A DNA stretch of 64,000 nucleotides from an uncultured Verrucomicrobiales bacterium (GCA_937944055.1 CALDZJ010000035.1:1-64000); one strand, 5' to 3'; shown: positions 22,560-31,849, numbered from the stretch's first letter. Notes: generated by a model not told the origin, from the letters alone. A program made the numbers and translations.

Positions 22560-24149
22560 TTATTGCTGGTTCGCTCGGAACCGGTAGTAGACTGTTCCTT
22601 GAGTAGAGTCATCCATGACGGTGGTGGTCTCACTGGGGGTCGAGCTGCTAAAGAGGGTGGTCCAGGTTCTGAGGTCAGAGGAGCGCTCGATGATCCAGAC
22701 GGCTTCGCCGAGGGCATCTGGATTTGCTGAGAAAGAGAGGCTAATGTCACCATCATTCGGGCGACTGATTTTTAGGTTATTTGGATGGCCAGGATCAGGG
22801 ACCAAGGGATCCGTCCCGAGCGCGAATTCCACTCCGAAGGGGGTTCCATCGCCGTCGGTATCGATGTTCCAAAAGAGAGTGAGCATATCATCTCCTTGCG
22901 ATTCTACGGCGCCGATGTCTGGGCTGCCGTCGCTGATGGCAGATCCGCGCTGGTCGTGCGTGCGGGTCGAGCTGGGAGCGGCGTCGATTGCGGGGGAGCC
23001 GGCGAGAGGAATCATGGTTCTGGTGAGGCCGCCATAGTCACCGAGGGGAGCGAGGCCTAGGTCAGCTCCGTCAATCAGGGTGAGTTCGGGAGAGTCCGAG
23101 CTGATATTGGTGTCAGCGGTGCTGGAGATGAGGTTTTGTCCCACCGCGGTGGTGATCGCCCCGGTTTCTTCGTCAGTTTCTCGAAGATCTGGCCCAAGAG
23201 GGGCGCTGTTATTGGCGAGAATGGAGTGAGTGAGAAGGAGGGTGGAGGTTCCCTCGTCAAAGCCATCACTGTAGATCGCGCCGCCTTCTGCGCTTGCGGA
23301 ATTAGCGGTGATGGTGCTGTTGGTAATAGAGATGCTGGAGCTTCCGTTGCTGGAGCCGTCGTTATAAATGGCCCCGCCAAATGAGGCTGAAGAGTTATTG
23401 GTGAGGGTGCATGAGTTGAGGCTGAGTGAGGAGAGCCCTCCATCGAATCCGTCACAGTAAATGGCTCCGCCTTCTGATGAGGCGGTATTGCCGTCTAGGG
23501 TGCTAGCGTTGAGAATCAGGGTGGAATTTCCCTGATCGAAGCCATCGCTATAAATCGCTCCACCGAAGTTCGCGGTATTTTCGCTAAGGGTGCAATTGTT
23601 CAGAGTGAGAGATGCGTCTTGGGTGCTAGAGCCATCGCTATACACTGCGCCGCCAAAGAATGAGGCGGTATTGCCGCGAAAGGTGCAGGCATTCAGGGTT
23701 AGGGTGGAGCCATCATTGTAAATCGCACCACCCGCTGTTTCTGGGAAGTTGATCCCGCTGCTTTCCCCGCCAATGAAGGTGAGGCCAGTGAGCGAGACGC
23801 TGAGGCCGCTTTCAATTTGTAAGATGCGATGATTCGTCTCGGTTCCGTTTGCATCGAGGATAATGCCGTCATTGAGAGCGGAGGCATCGATCGTGAGGGA
23901 TCGATCAATCAAGAGTTGCTCCCCGGCTGAGAGGACGATGGTTTTGCCGTTGAGGCTGGGATCGAAGATGATGCTGCGATCAGCGCTGGCGTGGATGAGG
24001 GCCTCTCGCAAAGAGACCTCGCCGCTGAGATCGCCATCATTCTCATCCTCGATGGTGGTGACGATGATGTTTTGCGCGTGCAGTAAGAGGCAGTGGGATG
24101 TGGCGAGAGCTGTGGTATAGAGAGCGTGCAGGGCTGATCTGTTTTTCAT
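22560..24149 (-). CDS. Secreted POMP-repeat/CSLREA-type parallel beta-helix protein
   Basis: A 529-residue exported protein with a signal peptide (to about LLLHAQ). After it comes a CSLREA-like start (EVSLREALIHASADRSIIFD), then a beta-helix with at least five GGAIYSDGF/GGAVYSDG-type units spaced about 40 residues apart (about 155-330), as in chlamydial polymorphic outer-membrane-protein repeats. A choice-of-anchor-like PAIDAAPSSTRTHDQRG segment and a C-terminal TDGDGTPFGVEFALGTDP module with ERSSDLRTWT follow. This C-terminal module also ends several large secreted proteins between 38 and 56 kb. Probably cell-surface or released. It converges with pilD, 27 bp apart, and is not in that operon. 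Confidence 0.85.
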   Translation of the reverse strand: MKNRSALHALYTTALATSHCLLLHAQNIIVTTIEDENDGDLSGEVSLREALIHASADRSIIFDPSLNGKTIVLSAGEQLLIDRSLTIDASALNDGIILDANGTETNHRILQIESGLSVSLTGLTFIGGESSGINFPETAGGAIYNDGSTLTLNACTFRGNTASFFGGAVYSDGSSTQDASLTLNNCTLSENTANFGGAIYSDGFDQGNSTLILNASTLDGNTASSEGGAIYCDGFDGGLSSLSLNSCTLTNNSSASFGGAIYNDGSSNGSSSISITNSTITANSASAEGGAIYSDGFDEGTSTLLLTHSILANNSAPLGPDLRETDEETGAITTAVGQNLISSTADTNISSDSPELTLIDGADLGLAPLGDYGGLTRTMIPLAGSPAIDAAPSSTRTHDQRGSAISDGSPDIGAVESQGDDMLTLFWNIDTDGDGTPFGVEFALGTDPLVPDPGHPNNLKISRPNDGDISLSFSANPDALGEAVWIIERSSDLRTWTTLFSSSTPSETTTVMDDSTQGTVYYRFRANQQ

Positions 24150-24383
24150 GATGATTTGCAGCGAAGAGAGTGAAGCAAAGCGGTTTCATCGAGGGATGAA
24201 CTTACTTAAGATAGCTTAAGGGTTTAAGCTCAAGAAGTCGAGTTTGTTCCTTGGGAATTTCCTCTCCTAGTGGAGGTTTTTTTGCCAAATCTCATGACTC
24301 GCAGGACCGAGGAGCAGAGAGGGAGGAGGGTCGGCGAGGGAAGGTAAGGGTGATTTTTTGATGATGATGTTTTGATCAAAAAA

Positions 24384-24460
24384 TGGTCGGGGCGACAGGA
24401 TTCGAACCTGCGACCTCTTCACCCCCAGTGAAGCGCGCTACCAAGCTGCGCTACGCCCCG
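24384..24460 (-). tRNA. tRNA-Pro (anticodon GGG)
   Basis: Read on the minus strand, the acceptor stem CGGGGCG pairs with CGCCCCG, the D-arm is TAGCGCAGCTTGGTAGCGCG, the anticodon loop CTGGGGG gives anticodon GGG, and the T-arm loop is TTCGAAT. C at position 1 and A as discriminator are usual for tRNA-Pro. CCA is encoded (24384-24386). It is intact and complete, 77 nt, and sits between the POMP-type gene and the DUF2868-type gene, in neither operon. Confidence 0.97.
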
Positions 24461-24600
24461 ACACTCGCCTCTCGGCGGGCGCGTTTTGCCAGAGATGGCG
24501 ATTTTGGCAAGAAGTTTTCCCTTTCTTTATAGGAATTAGGAGGAGGGATCGTTGATGGTTTGCATTTCTGAGAGAGTGGGGACATGGTTCTCAGCAAGGA

Positions 24601-25971
24601 ATGCCAGCTGGGAAAAATAAATGGAGCTTGGATAAATGGAGCTTGGAAGAGCTTGTCGATTTTGAGGTGGCGGTGCAGCAATCACCTACGGTTGATCCAG
24701 AGATCGGTCGGCAGATTCGCAGTGAGTTGCGCGCGGGGGATTACACAGATCTTTCAAAACGCCGCTGGGGATTTCAGCAGTGGTTGCGCTCGAAGAAGAG
24801 GGGGAGTGGAGCGCGCGTCGTTGCGGTGACACGATTCGGCGCGTTGGCTCTTTTGCTGGGGACCTTCTTGCTGGGAGTGGGGGTGATTCGAGGTTTGGTG
24901 ACTGAAGTTAAGGGGGTGGGGGCGCTCAATATTTGGGTGATGTTAGCGGGGACGATTGGGATTCAATGGGTCATTTTGATGGTCGGCTTGGTGACTTTTT
25001 TGTTAGCGCGTTATTGGATCGGCGGGATGGGCTGGCTGAAGGATGTGGTGTCATCTTTGGTTCGGCGCTTTGCGGGAAAAGTGAGCCCAGATACGTGGAA
25101 GTCTCTCATTCAAGGAAAAGGGCGGCAGCCCTCGGCACTGGGATGGCGTCTGACACGGATGCTTCAGGTGGGAGGCGTGGGCTTTAACCTTGGACTCATA
25201 GCAGGGCTGTTTGGGCTCCTTTGGTTTACGGAAATCAACTTTTATTGGGAGTCGAGCTTATCACAATTTGGAGGTGAGAGCTTGGGGAGGGTGACACGTT
25301 TCTTGGCGGCGGTTTGGGGTGGAAGCGGGCTTACGGATGATCAGATTACGGGGTTGAAAGATGTCTCCGGAGAGACTGGTGATGAGAATTGGACGGCATT
25401 TTTTCATTTCATCTTCGTGGCTCTTTTAGTGTGGGGCTTGCTCCCTCGTCTCTTGCTATGGGGCTTGGCGATTTGGAAAGAGCGGGGGGTTTTAAAGGGG
25501 CTGGAATTTCAGGATTTGGAGCATCGGAAGCTGTGGCGTGAATTGAGCCGCGTGGAGCGCGCGGTGAGTATGGAGGGGATGAAGGATGGAGTGGTGCTTC
25601 TAGATGTGGGGGGGCTGAGTGTTGATGTGGCTGAGCTGAGGCCGTTTTTGTTGCAGAGTTTGCGCGTGAACCCAGAGAAGTCATTTTCGGTCGGGGTGCT
25701 CGATGCGGGGGAGGAGCGTGAAGCGTGGGAGGCGATGAAAGCCGCACCGTGTGGCGTGGTGATGTTGGTAGAGGGATGGAGTCTTTCGCCAAAGCAAATG
25801 ATCGCTTTGATCGAGAGGATTCGCCGGGAAGCAGGTGAAGAGACTGTTCTGCGGGTCTTGGTTTTAGGTGATGGAGTGGCGGCACCTGACGAGGGTGACT
25901 TTGCCACTTGGCAGGAATTTATCGATGGGCTGCGCGATCCGCGGCTGGAATGTGTTGCGTATAAAGGATGA
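24601..25971 (+). CDS. DUF2868-type membrane protein, partner of the downstream GTPase
   Basis: A 456-residue inner-membrane protein. Hydrophobic helices lie at about 78-100, 110-136, 188-210 and 267-292. The C-terminal soluble part (about 300-456) has an alpha/beta look with RVERAVSMEGMKDGVVLLDV and VVMLVEGWSLSPKQM. This matches the DUF2868 family as I know it, whose genes often sit directly before a DUF3482 GTPase, as here: the two overlap by four bases (ATGA). No biochemical function is established. The start ATG follows AGCAAGGA directly. It may be the membrane anchor of a GTPase-controlled complex (inference). Confidence 0.82.
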   Translation: MPAGKNKWSLDKWSLEELVDFEVAVQQSPTVDPEIGRQIRSELRAGDYTDLSKRRWGFQQWLRSKKRGSGARVVAVTRFGALALLLGTFLLGVGVIRGLVTEVKGVGALNIWVMLAGTIGIQWVILMVGLVTFLLARYWIGGMGWLKDVVSSLVRRFAGKVSPDTWKSLIQGKGRQPSALGWRLTRMLQVGGVGFNLGLIAGLFGLLWFTEINFYWESSLSQFGGESLGRVTRFLAAVWGGSGLTDDQITGLKDVSGETGDENWTAFFHFIFVALLVWGLLPRLLLWGLAIWKERGVLKGLEFQDLEHRKLWRELSRVERAVSMEGMKDGVVLLDVGGLSVDVAELRPFLLQSLRVNPEKSFSVGVLDAGEEREAWEAMKAAPCGVVMLVEGWSLSPKQMIALIERIRREAGEETVLRVLVLGDGVAAPDEGDFATWQEFIDGLRDPRLECVAYKG

Positions 25972-27410
25972 ACGAATGGGTTACAGATGCGCCGACCTTT
26001 GCGGTCGTCGGAAAGATTAATATGGGGAAATCATCCGTGCTCTCCACTCTTTTAGAGATTGATGATGATCGCTTGATTCGGGTGAGTAACACGCCGGGAG
26101 AGACGACGCAGTGCCAGGCGCTGCCCTTGATTTTTGATGATCGAGAGATGATCCGCTTTGTTGATACGCCGGGTTTTTCCCGAGCGCTGGAAGCGATGCG
26201 GACGATTCAGGAGATGCATGGCGATGGCACGCCAAATCTGGAGAGTGTGAAGCGCTTTGTCGCTGATCAGCTGGAGAAAGGGGAATTTGAGGATGAGGCG
26301 CGGCTTTTGCAGCCTATTATCGAGGGGGCTGGGGTGCTTTACGTGATTGATCCCTCGAAGCCGCTGCGTGATGCCTTTGTCGCGGAGATGGAAATCCTTC
26401 GCTGGACTGGGACCCCGAGGATGGCATTGCTTAATGAGAGGGCAGAGCATCCAGAGCGGACCAAGGAATGGCGTAGCCGCCTGGGGAGCTACTTTAATTT
26501 GGTGAGGACTTTCAATGCTCACCACGCTCGCTTCGAGGAACGCCGTAGCCTCTTGAAGTCACTTTTCGAGATCGACGAGTCCAATAAGGCGCGCATTGAG
26601 GAGACGATCCGTTTTATCGATGCGGAGTGGGAGCAACGGCGCGAGGAAAGCGGGGAAGTGATCATGGATTTCCTCGCAAAGGCCCTGAAGCATCGGGAAA
26701 GCCAGAAAATCGATGAGAAAGATGAGGAGTTGGAGCATCGCAAAGAGCGGGCGAAGGAAGGGCTGAAGAAGCGCTACTATGCCGCGATTGCTAGACTGGA
26801 GGAGAAAACCTACGGAAAGTTATTAAAGACTTACCGCCATCAACTTCTGAAGGTGGAAGTGGCGGAAGAAAAATTCCATGGAATCGATCTGAGCTCGGAA
26901 GAAACTTGGCAAAAATGGGGTCTTTCGAGACAGCAATTAGCGATTGCAGGCGGAATTGCGGGCGGGGCTGCGGGAGCGGCCGTCGATATCGGGAGTGCCG
27001 GACTCACTCACGGCTTGGGGACCTTATTTGGGGCCTTGACCGGGGCGAGCGGGGCTTTTTTCAAAGGCGACAGTCTCCCGGAGTTGAAGATTAGCGCGCA
27101 AGGAGTCAGTTTTGATGGCCAGAGCCATAAAGCGCTCGTGATGGGGCCGCCGGAAAGCGATAACTTTGCTTGGATTTTACTAGACCGCGTCTTGCATCAT
27201 TATGAGGAAATCGTGACCCGTTCGCATGGTCGTCGTGATCAGGAGGTGATTGATGGGGAGGGAGATGGTTGGGTGCGGCACTTTTCCCGTGAGCGGCGCT
27301 CTCTCATCCAAAAGTGGATCATTTCTCAGCTCAAGGGCGCTGAGCGGAGCTTTCATCCGGAGGTTTTTCGTGAAATCGTCTCGATCCTTGAAGAGGTGGA
27401 GGCTGGCTAA
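25968..27410 (+). CDS. DUF3482-type GTPase (TrmE/Era-like G domain)
   Basis: A 480-residue P-loop GTPase. The G domain starts at the N-terminus: Walker A GKINMGKSS (15-23), a switch region with TPGETTQCQ, and the G3 box DTPGF. Residues about 200-300 are strongly charged and helical (MDFLAKALKHRESQKIDEKD), likely coiled coil. A Gly/Ala-rich stretch IAGGIAGGAAGAAVDIGSAG (about 325-345) may insert in or lie on the membrane. The gene overlaps the DUF2868-type gene, so the two products probably act together. Family members are uncharacterised. A small distance (44 bp) separates it from the sigma-factor gene. Confidence 0.88.
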   Translation: MNEWVTDAPTFAVVGKINMGKSSVLSTLLEIDDDRLIRVSNTPGETTQCQALPLIFDDREMIRFVDTPGFSRALEAMRTIQEMHGDGTPNLESVKRFVADQLEKGEFEDEARLLQPIIEGAGVLYVIDPSKPLRDAFVAEMEILRWTGTPRMALLNERAEHPERTKEWRSRLGSYFNLVRTFNAHHARFEERRSLLKSLFEIDESNKARIEETIRFIDAEWEQRREESGEVIMDFLAKALKHRESQKIDEKDEELEHRKERAKEGLKKRYYAAIARLEEKTYGKLLKTYRHQLLKVEVAEEKFHGIDLSSEETWQKWGLSRQQLAIAGGIAGGAAGAAVDIGSAGLTHGLGTLFGALTGASGAFFKGDSLPELKISAQGVSFDGQSHKALVMGPPESDNFAWILLDRVLHHYEEIVTRSHGRRDQEVIDGEGDGWVRHFSRERRSLIQKWIISQLKGAERSFHPEVFREIVSILEEVEAG

Positions 27411-27454
27411 AGGCTGGTCAGATTCAAATTAATAGCGTATTTATTCCCGCCTTG

Positions 27455-28117
27455 ATGAATTTTTTCCGATGGCTCACGTCCAAGAATCTGATGGCGCCAG
27501 CTGGAGCCTCACCCGATGCTGGGGCAAGTGAGCAGGAAGTTCCTGACCATGAGTTAATTAAGGCATGTCAGAAGGGTGATACTCGAGCTTTCGAGTCGCT
27601 TGTGACCCGTCATCGTGGAAAGGTTTATGCAATGGTTCAGAATATGATCAAAAATGAGGCTGATGCTTGGGATTTGTCCCAAGAGGTCTTTTTGAAGGTT
27701 TGGAAAGCTCTTCCGAAGTTCGAAGCGCGGGCCAAATTTTCCACCTGGTTGTATCGGATTACCCATAATGTTGTCTATGATTGGCTGCGTAAGCGCAAGA
27801 TCGATTCAGCCGGTGAGCTGGACGATGGCATTTTAAACCAATCTGACATAGCCGCAGGCTCGCGGACGAGCCCCTCGACGAGTGCTAGACCTGACCAGGC
27901 TCTCGCCAACTCCGAACTCGGGCAGCGGATTAATTCTGCCCTCGCAACTTTAAACGCGGAACATCGTGAAACGATCCTACTGAGAGAAGTCCAAGGCTTT
28001 GATTACAAGGAAATCGCGAAAGTGATGGACTGCTCTCTCGGGACCGTAATGAGCCGTCTCTACTACGCCCGCAAAAAACTCCAATCCCTACTAAGTGATG
28101 AAAAAAGAAACGACTGA
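27455..28117 (+). CDS. ECF-type RNA polymerase sigma factor
   Basis: A 220-residue sigma-70 family factor. Region 2 shows ACQKGDTRAFESLVTRH, DLSQEVFLKVWKAL and FSTWLYRITHNVVYDWLRKR (about 36-110). After a Ser/Thr-rich linker, region 4 shows LNAEHRETILLREVQGFDY and DCSLGTVMSRLYYARKKLQ (about 165-210). The ATG at 27455 is preferred over an adjoining TTG at 27452. Its end overlaps the start of the next gene by 20 bases, the usual arrangement for a sigma factor and its anti-sigma factor. It probably controls genes for envelope or secreted functions (inference); its target promoters are not known. Confidence 0.94.
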   Translation: MNFFRWLTSKNLMAPAGASPDAGASEQEVPDHELIKACQKGDTRAFESLVTRHRGKVYAMVQNMIKNEADAWDLSQEVFLKVWKALPKFEARAKFSTWLYRITHNVVYDWLRKRKIDSAGELDDGILNQSDIAAGSRTSPSTSARPDQALANSELGQRINSALATLNAEHRETILLREVQGFDYKEIAKVMDCSLGTVMSRLYYARKKLQSLLSDEKRND

Positions 28118-28697
28118 GGAACTATTTATGAAATGGATCGATGGCGCGCTGTCTCCTGATGAGGAGAAGCAGCTGCAGGTCCTCATGGAGGGAGACTCTA
28201 ATCTGGAGTCAGAACTCACGAGGATGAAGGCACTGAGCGAGAGCTTGCACGCTGAGATTCCGGCGAGCGTCGAGCCTCCTTATGGTGATTTTTTCAACAG
28301 CCAGCTCATGCGGAAAGTCGATCTTGAAATCAAGGCTCAACATCCGGCGAAGAAAGCAGAGCGTTGGTGGCAGTCACTGCGCTGGGCCTGGGCTCCCGCA
28401 GGGGCTCTGGCTCTAGTTCTCTCATTCTTTGCGGGGCACCGCATTTCCCGCACTTCTGACACTCAAGGGCTAGCTTCTTCTTCAAGGATGGAAAGCTCCA
28501 TGGCCTCTCTCACAGAAGTCTACTTCGCAGGAGAGGCTCTCGAGGCAGAAGTGATCTCTGATTCAGAGGGTCAGGTCTCCGCGATCGTCGTGAACGGCCT
28601 CTCCGCGATTCGGGATGATATCGACTTCGTGACTGTTTCGACAGAAGCGAATCTCCCAAGCACCTACCGCAATTTTGAAGCCCGTCGCTTCCAGTAA
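28098..28697 (+). CDS. Putative membrane-bound anti-sigma factor
   Basis: A 200-residue, single-span membrane protein. The N-terminal cytosolic part (ELFMKWIDGALSPDEEKQLQ, about 9-28) looks like an anti-sigma domain helix, but without the HxxxCxxC zinc motif. A membrane helix follows at about 95-112 (WAWAPAGALALVLSFFAGHR). The C-terminal part would be periplasmic. The ATG at 28098 lies inside the sigma gene; overlap implies coupled translation. The call rests on this arrangement and topology more than on a strong family match. It would bind and hold the sigma factor at the membrane until an outside signal arrives. Confidence 0.72.
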   Translation: MKKETTEELFMKWIDGALSPDEEKQLQVLMEGDSNLESELTRMKALSESLHAEIPASVEPPYGDFFNSQLMRKVDLEIKAQHPAKKAERWWQSLRWAWAPAGALALVLSFFAGHRISRTSDTQGLASSSRMESSMASLTEVYFAGEALEAEVISDSEGQVSAIVVNGLSAIRDDIDFVTVSTEANLPSTYRNFEARRFQ

Positions 28698-28736
28698 TTA
28701 AGAATCCAGTAATTCGGAATTCAGTAATTTAGAAAT

Positions 28737-29222
28737 ATGAAGCTCATTCTCCACCTTTTCATTGCCTTCTTTCTGGGGTCCAGCCTTCTTGCTGAGGATC
28801 CCGGAATGGAGCCGATCGGCTCCTTGAGTGTGAAGCTCATTTTCGCGACAGATGCAGATCCGAGCGTGGCAGGGAACTTGGCGAGAGATGTTCCTTCTGG
28901 CGACGTCCAGCAATTACAGTCAATCAAAGAACTGAAATTTACGGATTACCGCCTCCTCGGGACTGATACTCCTGACATCTTGAAAGGCTATGAAAGCTGG
29001 GCCACCCCTTTGCGCCCCTCGAAGGAAATTCTCGTTAGTTTTCAGCCGACGAAGAGAACGGAGGCAGATCAGGTGCAAATGGTTCTGGAATATTGGCAAA
29101 GCAAGCGTAAGATCTTCAGCACAAATCCCTTATTAACCAAAGGGAAAACTCTCTACCTACTCGGCCCCGAGTGGCGTAAGGGACGGCTTATTCTGGCCGT
29201 GCGAATCGAAGATCTTAAGTAA
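28737..29222 (+). CDS. Secreted or periplasmic hypothetical protein
   Basis: A 161-residue protein with a signal peptide (MKLILHLFIAFFLGSSLLAE). The mature part has no family I recognise; it is mixed alpha/beta with FTDYRLLGTDTPDILKGYES and a C-terminal GKTLYLLGPEWRKGRLILA. It follows the anti-sigma gene after a 39-bp gap with three short repeats of a CAGTAATT word. Its stop and the next start share a base (TAATG), so it forms an operon with the DUF1573-like gene and the rhodanese. Confidence 0.75.
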   Translation: MKLILHLFIAFFLGSSLLAEDPGMEPIGSLSVKLIFATDADPSVAGNLARDVPSGDVQQLQSIKELKFTDYRLLGTDTPDILKGYESWATPLRPSKEILVSFQPTKRTEADQVQMVLEYWQSKRKIFSTNPLLTKGKTLYLLGPEWRKGRLILAVRIEDLK

Positions 29223-29935
29223 TGTTGAAACGCCTCATCCTTCCTCTCTTAGTGCTCTGCGCTGGGCCGTCAGTCACCTCGGCCGAGATGGTTTTTGAGT
29301 CGCAGCTTATTGAGATTCAGGTCGGGTATGATGAAAACGTCGTCACGGGAGAATTTCCTTTCGAGATTAAAGACAGTGAAGAGACGATTCTTTCGTTCGA
29401 TGCTCTCTGCACCTGCCTCGCTGCGAGAGTGGAGCCCCTCATGCCAGATCGCTCCGCAAAACTTCATTGGAAGCCTGGTGAAAAGGGCTTGATCAAGGCC
29501 CGCTTCGACACCTCGAAATTTGTCGGAACGGTGGATAAAGCGATCGAGCTGAAATTGAAAGGACGCGAGCCCATTCACTTGACGGTCCGAGTGCACATTC
29601 CTCAGCTCATCGAGCTGGAGCCCAATACCCTAAAGTGGGAAAAGGGAGGAGTCACCGATGAAAAACTGGTCAGAATTAAGATCAAGCATAGCGAGCCGAT
29701 CCGGATCATTTCACACTCCGCAACGAATGATCAGACCTATCCTTACAAGCTCAAGACGATCAAAGAAGGTTGGGAATATGAGCTGCGGGTTCAGCCGACC
29801 AGCAGCGCTAGCTCAGGGATGGGGATGATTTCACTGCGAACCGATTGTAAGGTCCCTAAATTTAAACGAGCGGTCGTTTATGTCACGACAAGGCCAGCCC
29901 GCAAGGAGCGCTCGCAACCTGCTCCGGCAAAATGA
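29222..29935 (+). CDS. Exported DUF1573-like protein
   Basis: A 237-residue protein with a signal peptide (MLKRLILPLLVLCAGPSVTSAE). Residues about 30-115 carry the DUF1573-type pattern: FDALCTCLAARVEP with a Cys-x-Cys and KGLIKARFDTSKFVGTVDK, an immunoglobulin-like fold common in exported proteins of this phylum and of Bacteroidota. The C-terminal half has further beta-strand sequence and Cys in DCKVPKFK. Starts in a TAATG overlap and ends in an ATGA overlap with the rhodanese gene. Possibly a redox or assembly partner of the rhodanese in the periplasm (inference from neighbours and cysteines). Confidence 0.78.
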   Translation: MLKRLILPLLVLCAGPSVTSAEMVFESQLIEIQVGYDENVVTGEFPFEIKDSEETILSFDALCTCLAARVEPLMPDRSAKLHWKPGEKGLIKARFDTSKFVGTVDKAIELKLKGREPIHLTVRVHIPQLIELEPNTLKWEKGGVTDEKLVRIKIKHSEPIRIISHSATNDQTYPYKLKTIKEGWEYELRVQPTSSASSGMGMISLRTDCKVPKFKRAVVYVTTRPARKERSQPAPAK

Positions 29936-30420
29936 AGAAACTGCTGCGTTCTTCCCTCTGTCTCGTCGGATTAAGCGCTCTGATGTCCTTCGCAACTTGG
30001 CAAATCATCGGGCCACCGGACCGCTCAGTGGAATGTGATCCCGCGGATTTACCAGAGCACTTTGTCTGTCTTTCCACGGTGGAAAAGTGGCCTCAGGAAT
30101 CAATCTTATGGGTCGATGCGCGGCCGCGGGCGGACTGGGAAAGAAATGGTCTTGAAGGGGCCGTTCTTCTCAATGATCAAGAAGAGTGGTTCGATCTAGA
30201 GCCTGAATTCATGATGCAAATGTTAGTAGAAACGAGAGCAAAAGTCGTCGTTTACTGTAATCAATCTGGCTGTGGTTCTTCTAAATACGTTGCCGCTCAA
30301 TTAAGAGAGCGGCATGCCGAAACTCTAGGATTTGAAGTCTTCGTCCTTGAAGGTGGCGTGAAGGCTTTAAAGGCGGCCCAAGCGGGGGGAGTGACGCCGG
30401 TGCTTAGAGAGTCCAATTAA
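29932..30420 (+). CDS. Exported rhodanese-like protein
   Basis: A 162-residue protein with an N-terminal hydrophobic segment that may be a signal peptide or anchor (to about ATWQII). The rhodanese fold shows ILWVDARPRADWERNGLEGA and the active-site loop VVVYCNQSGCGSSK with Cys109. Rhodaneses move sulfane sulfur or bind thiols. It overlaps the DUF1573-like gene by four bases, so it is the last gene of this three-gene exported operon. Its 3' end overlaps the convergent zinc-ribbon gene by 17 bases. Sulfur chemistry is possible but substrate is unknown. Confidence 0.88.
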   Translation: MKKLLRSSLCLVGLSALMSFATWQIIGPPDRSVECDPADLPEHFVCLSTVEKWPQESILWVDARPRADWERNGLEGAVLLNDQEEWFDLEPEFMMQMLVETRAKVVVYCNQSGCGSSKYVAAQLRERHAETLGFEVFVLEGGVKALKAAQAGGVTPVLRESN

Positions 30421-31849
30421 TGGCCTCGATGCGGATGACCTGAAGATAAGGTTTCTCAGGATCAGACTCAGTGTCCCAAGCCACGCTCACAGTGGCCGGT
30501 ATTTTCCGACGGCTTTTTGACTTTTTTGAGAGCTCTTTAAAGGCTTGTGATTCCTTGCTCAGATAGCCCGTGGCGATTGGCTTGGCTGATGCCGAGATGA
30601 AGGTGTAAAAGGTCACCTTAGCCATCGAGGAAGCCTTCGGAATGTCATCGAAGCAAAAGGCTGAAAATTCAACAATGCTATTAAAAGTCCCTGTGCCTGA
30701 TTTCTTTTTCTCGTAGAAGTCGCGGATCGGCTCCTCGTAAAGATCGAGAAAAGGATCAGTATGAATCTTCGGCGAGTCTTCTTCCGAGTAGGTGATGGTG
30801 CGAATTAGGACAATCTTAGATCGCTCTTGATCCGCTTGGTCGAAGGCAACCGAAAAAAAAACCTCGAATGAGCGATCTTCCTCTCGCTCTCTGGTAGTGA
30901 GAAGTTCCGGGACGAAGGACTTCGGGAAAGGTTTGCCAAGGCTTGATGCGGCGAGTTCCTCGTCTTCGCGTTCACTTTTGGTGATGAGAGGCTTGCGTTC
31001 GGCAAAAGTCTGAGCGACGAGGAATCTCTGTAAAACGACCTCTGCTTCCTTGATGGCGGCCGTTCGCTTCTCAACTGAATCTGCTACGAAACTTGCCCCT
31101 GGAGAGGCTGCCTTAGAGGCCAAATCTGGAAGCTCTCCACCCACTTCTCCGGATTTCTTGAGATCCTGTGGATCATGTTCCAGGTTTTTTGGTGGAGTTG
31201 GCTCCAGCAAAATGGGCTCCTCGACGGGATCAGTCGATGGAGCAAGTGCTTGATCTGGATTGGCGAGTGAGGCGTCCGAAGGCGCAGGGGAGGCAGGGGA
31301 GGGTGTCACTTCTTGGAAAGAGGGAGCGGCCTTAGATTCCTCGGATTGGGTCTGGGTGACAGGAGTCTGTTCCTCGGTTTTGGGGCTGTCTTTCCCGAAG
31401 CTGAGAAGGCCCATGAGATCTAGAATGAGGTAGACCACGGCAGCCGCGAGGATGAGAAAAAGGGCCGGGAAAAGAATGCTCGGCCAGATTTTTCTGCGCG
31501 AAGAAGAGTGCTGCTGAACCGGCGCGGCGGAAGGTGCTACCATTTCTGCTGCGGCCTGTGGCGGTGACTGAGCTGGACTTGGTGCTTTGGAAGGGATGGG
31601 CTCCCGTCCAGCGAGTTGCTCAGGAATCTCGGCTGGAGCAGGCTGAGTTGGTGGAACAGGCTGGATTTGCTGCACGGGAGCGGCTGGCGTCTCCGCTGCG
31701 CTTGCTGGGAAGGCGGGGACTGGGTGAGGGGCTACGATCGCTGCCTGACAATGGGGACAAGGGCCTGTAATTCCGGCAAGTTGAGCAGGCACGGTTAAGC
31801 CTGTGTTGCAGTTCGGACAAGTGAACTCAATAGATTCTGTTTGTGACAT
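30404..31849 (-). CDS. Zinc-ribbon, proline-rich single-span membrane protein
   Basis: A 481-residue protein. A zinc ribbon at the N-terminus has Cys11, Cys14, Cys31 and Cys34 (FTCPNCNTGL, GPCPHCQ). A Pro/Ala/Gln-rich linker (about 40-115) precedes a membrane helix at about 122-145. A second Pro/Ser-rich stretch leads to a C-terminal domain (about 270-481) with KPLITKSEREDEELA and REREEDRSFEVFFSVAF that is typical of uncharacterised verrucomicrobial proteins with this architecture. Likely topology: zinc ribbon in the cytosol, C-terminal domain outside. Transcribed away from the sulfatase, from a 317-bp shared upstream region. Function unknown. Confidence 0.75.
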   Translation of the reverse strand: MSQTESIEFTCPNCNTGLTVPAQLAGITGPCPHCQAAIVAPHPVPAFPASAAETPAAPVQQIQPVPPTQPAPAEIPEQLAGREPIPSKAPSPAQSPPQAAAEMVAPSAAPVQQHSSSRRKIWPSILFPALFLILAAAVVYLILDLMGLLSFGKDSPKTEEQTPVTQTQSEESKAAPSFQEVTPSPASPAPSDASLANPDQALAPSTDPVEEPILLEPTPPKNLEHDPQDLKKSGEVGGELPDLASKAASPGASFVADSVEKRTAAIKEAEVVLQRFLVAQTFAERKPLITKSEREDEELAASSLGKPFPKSFVPELLTTREREEDRSFEVFFSVAFDQADQERSKIVLIRTITYSEEDSPKIHTDPFLDLYEEPIRDFYEKKKSGTGTFNSIVEFSAFCFDDIPKASSMAKVTFYTFISASAKPIATGYLSKESQAFKELSKKSKSRRKIPATVSVAWDTESDPEKPYLQVIRIEAINWTL

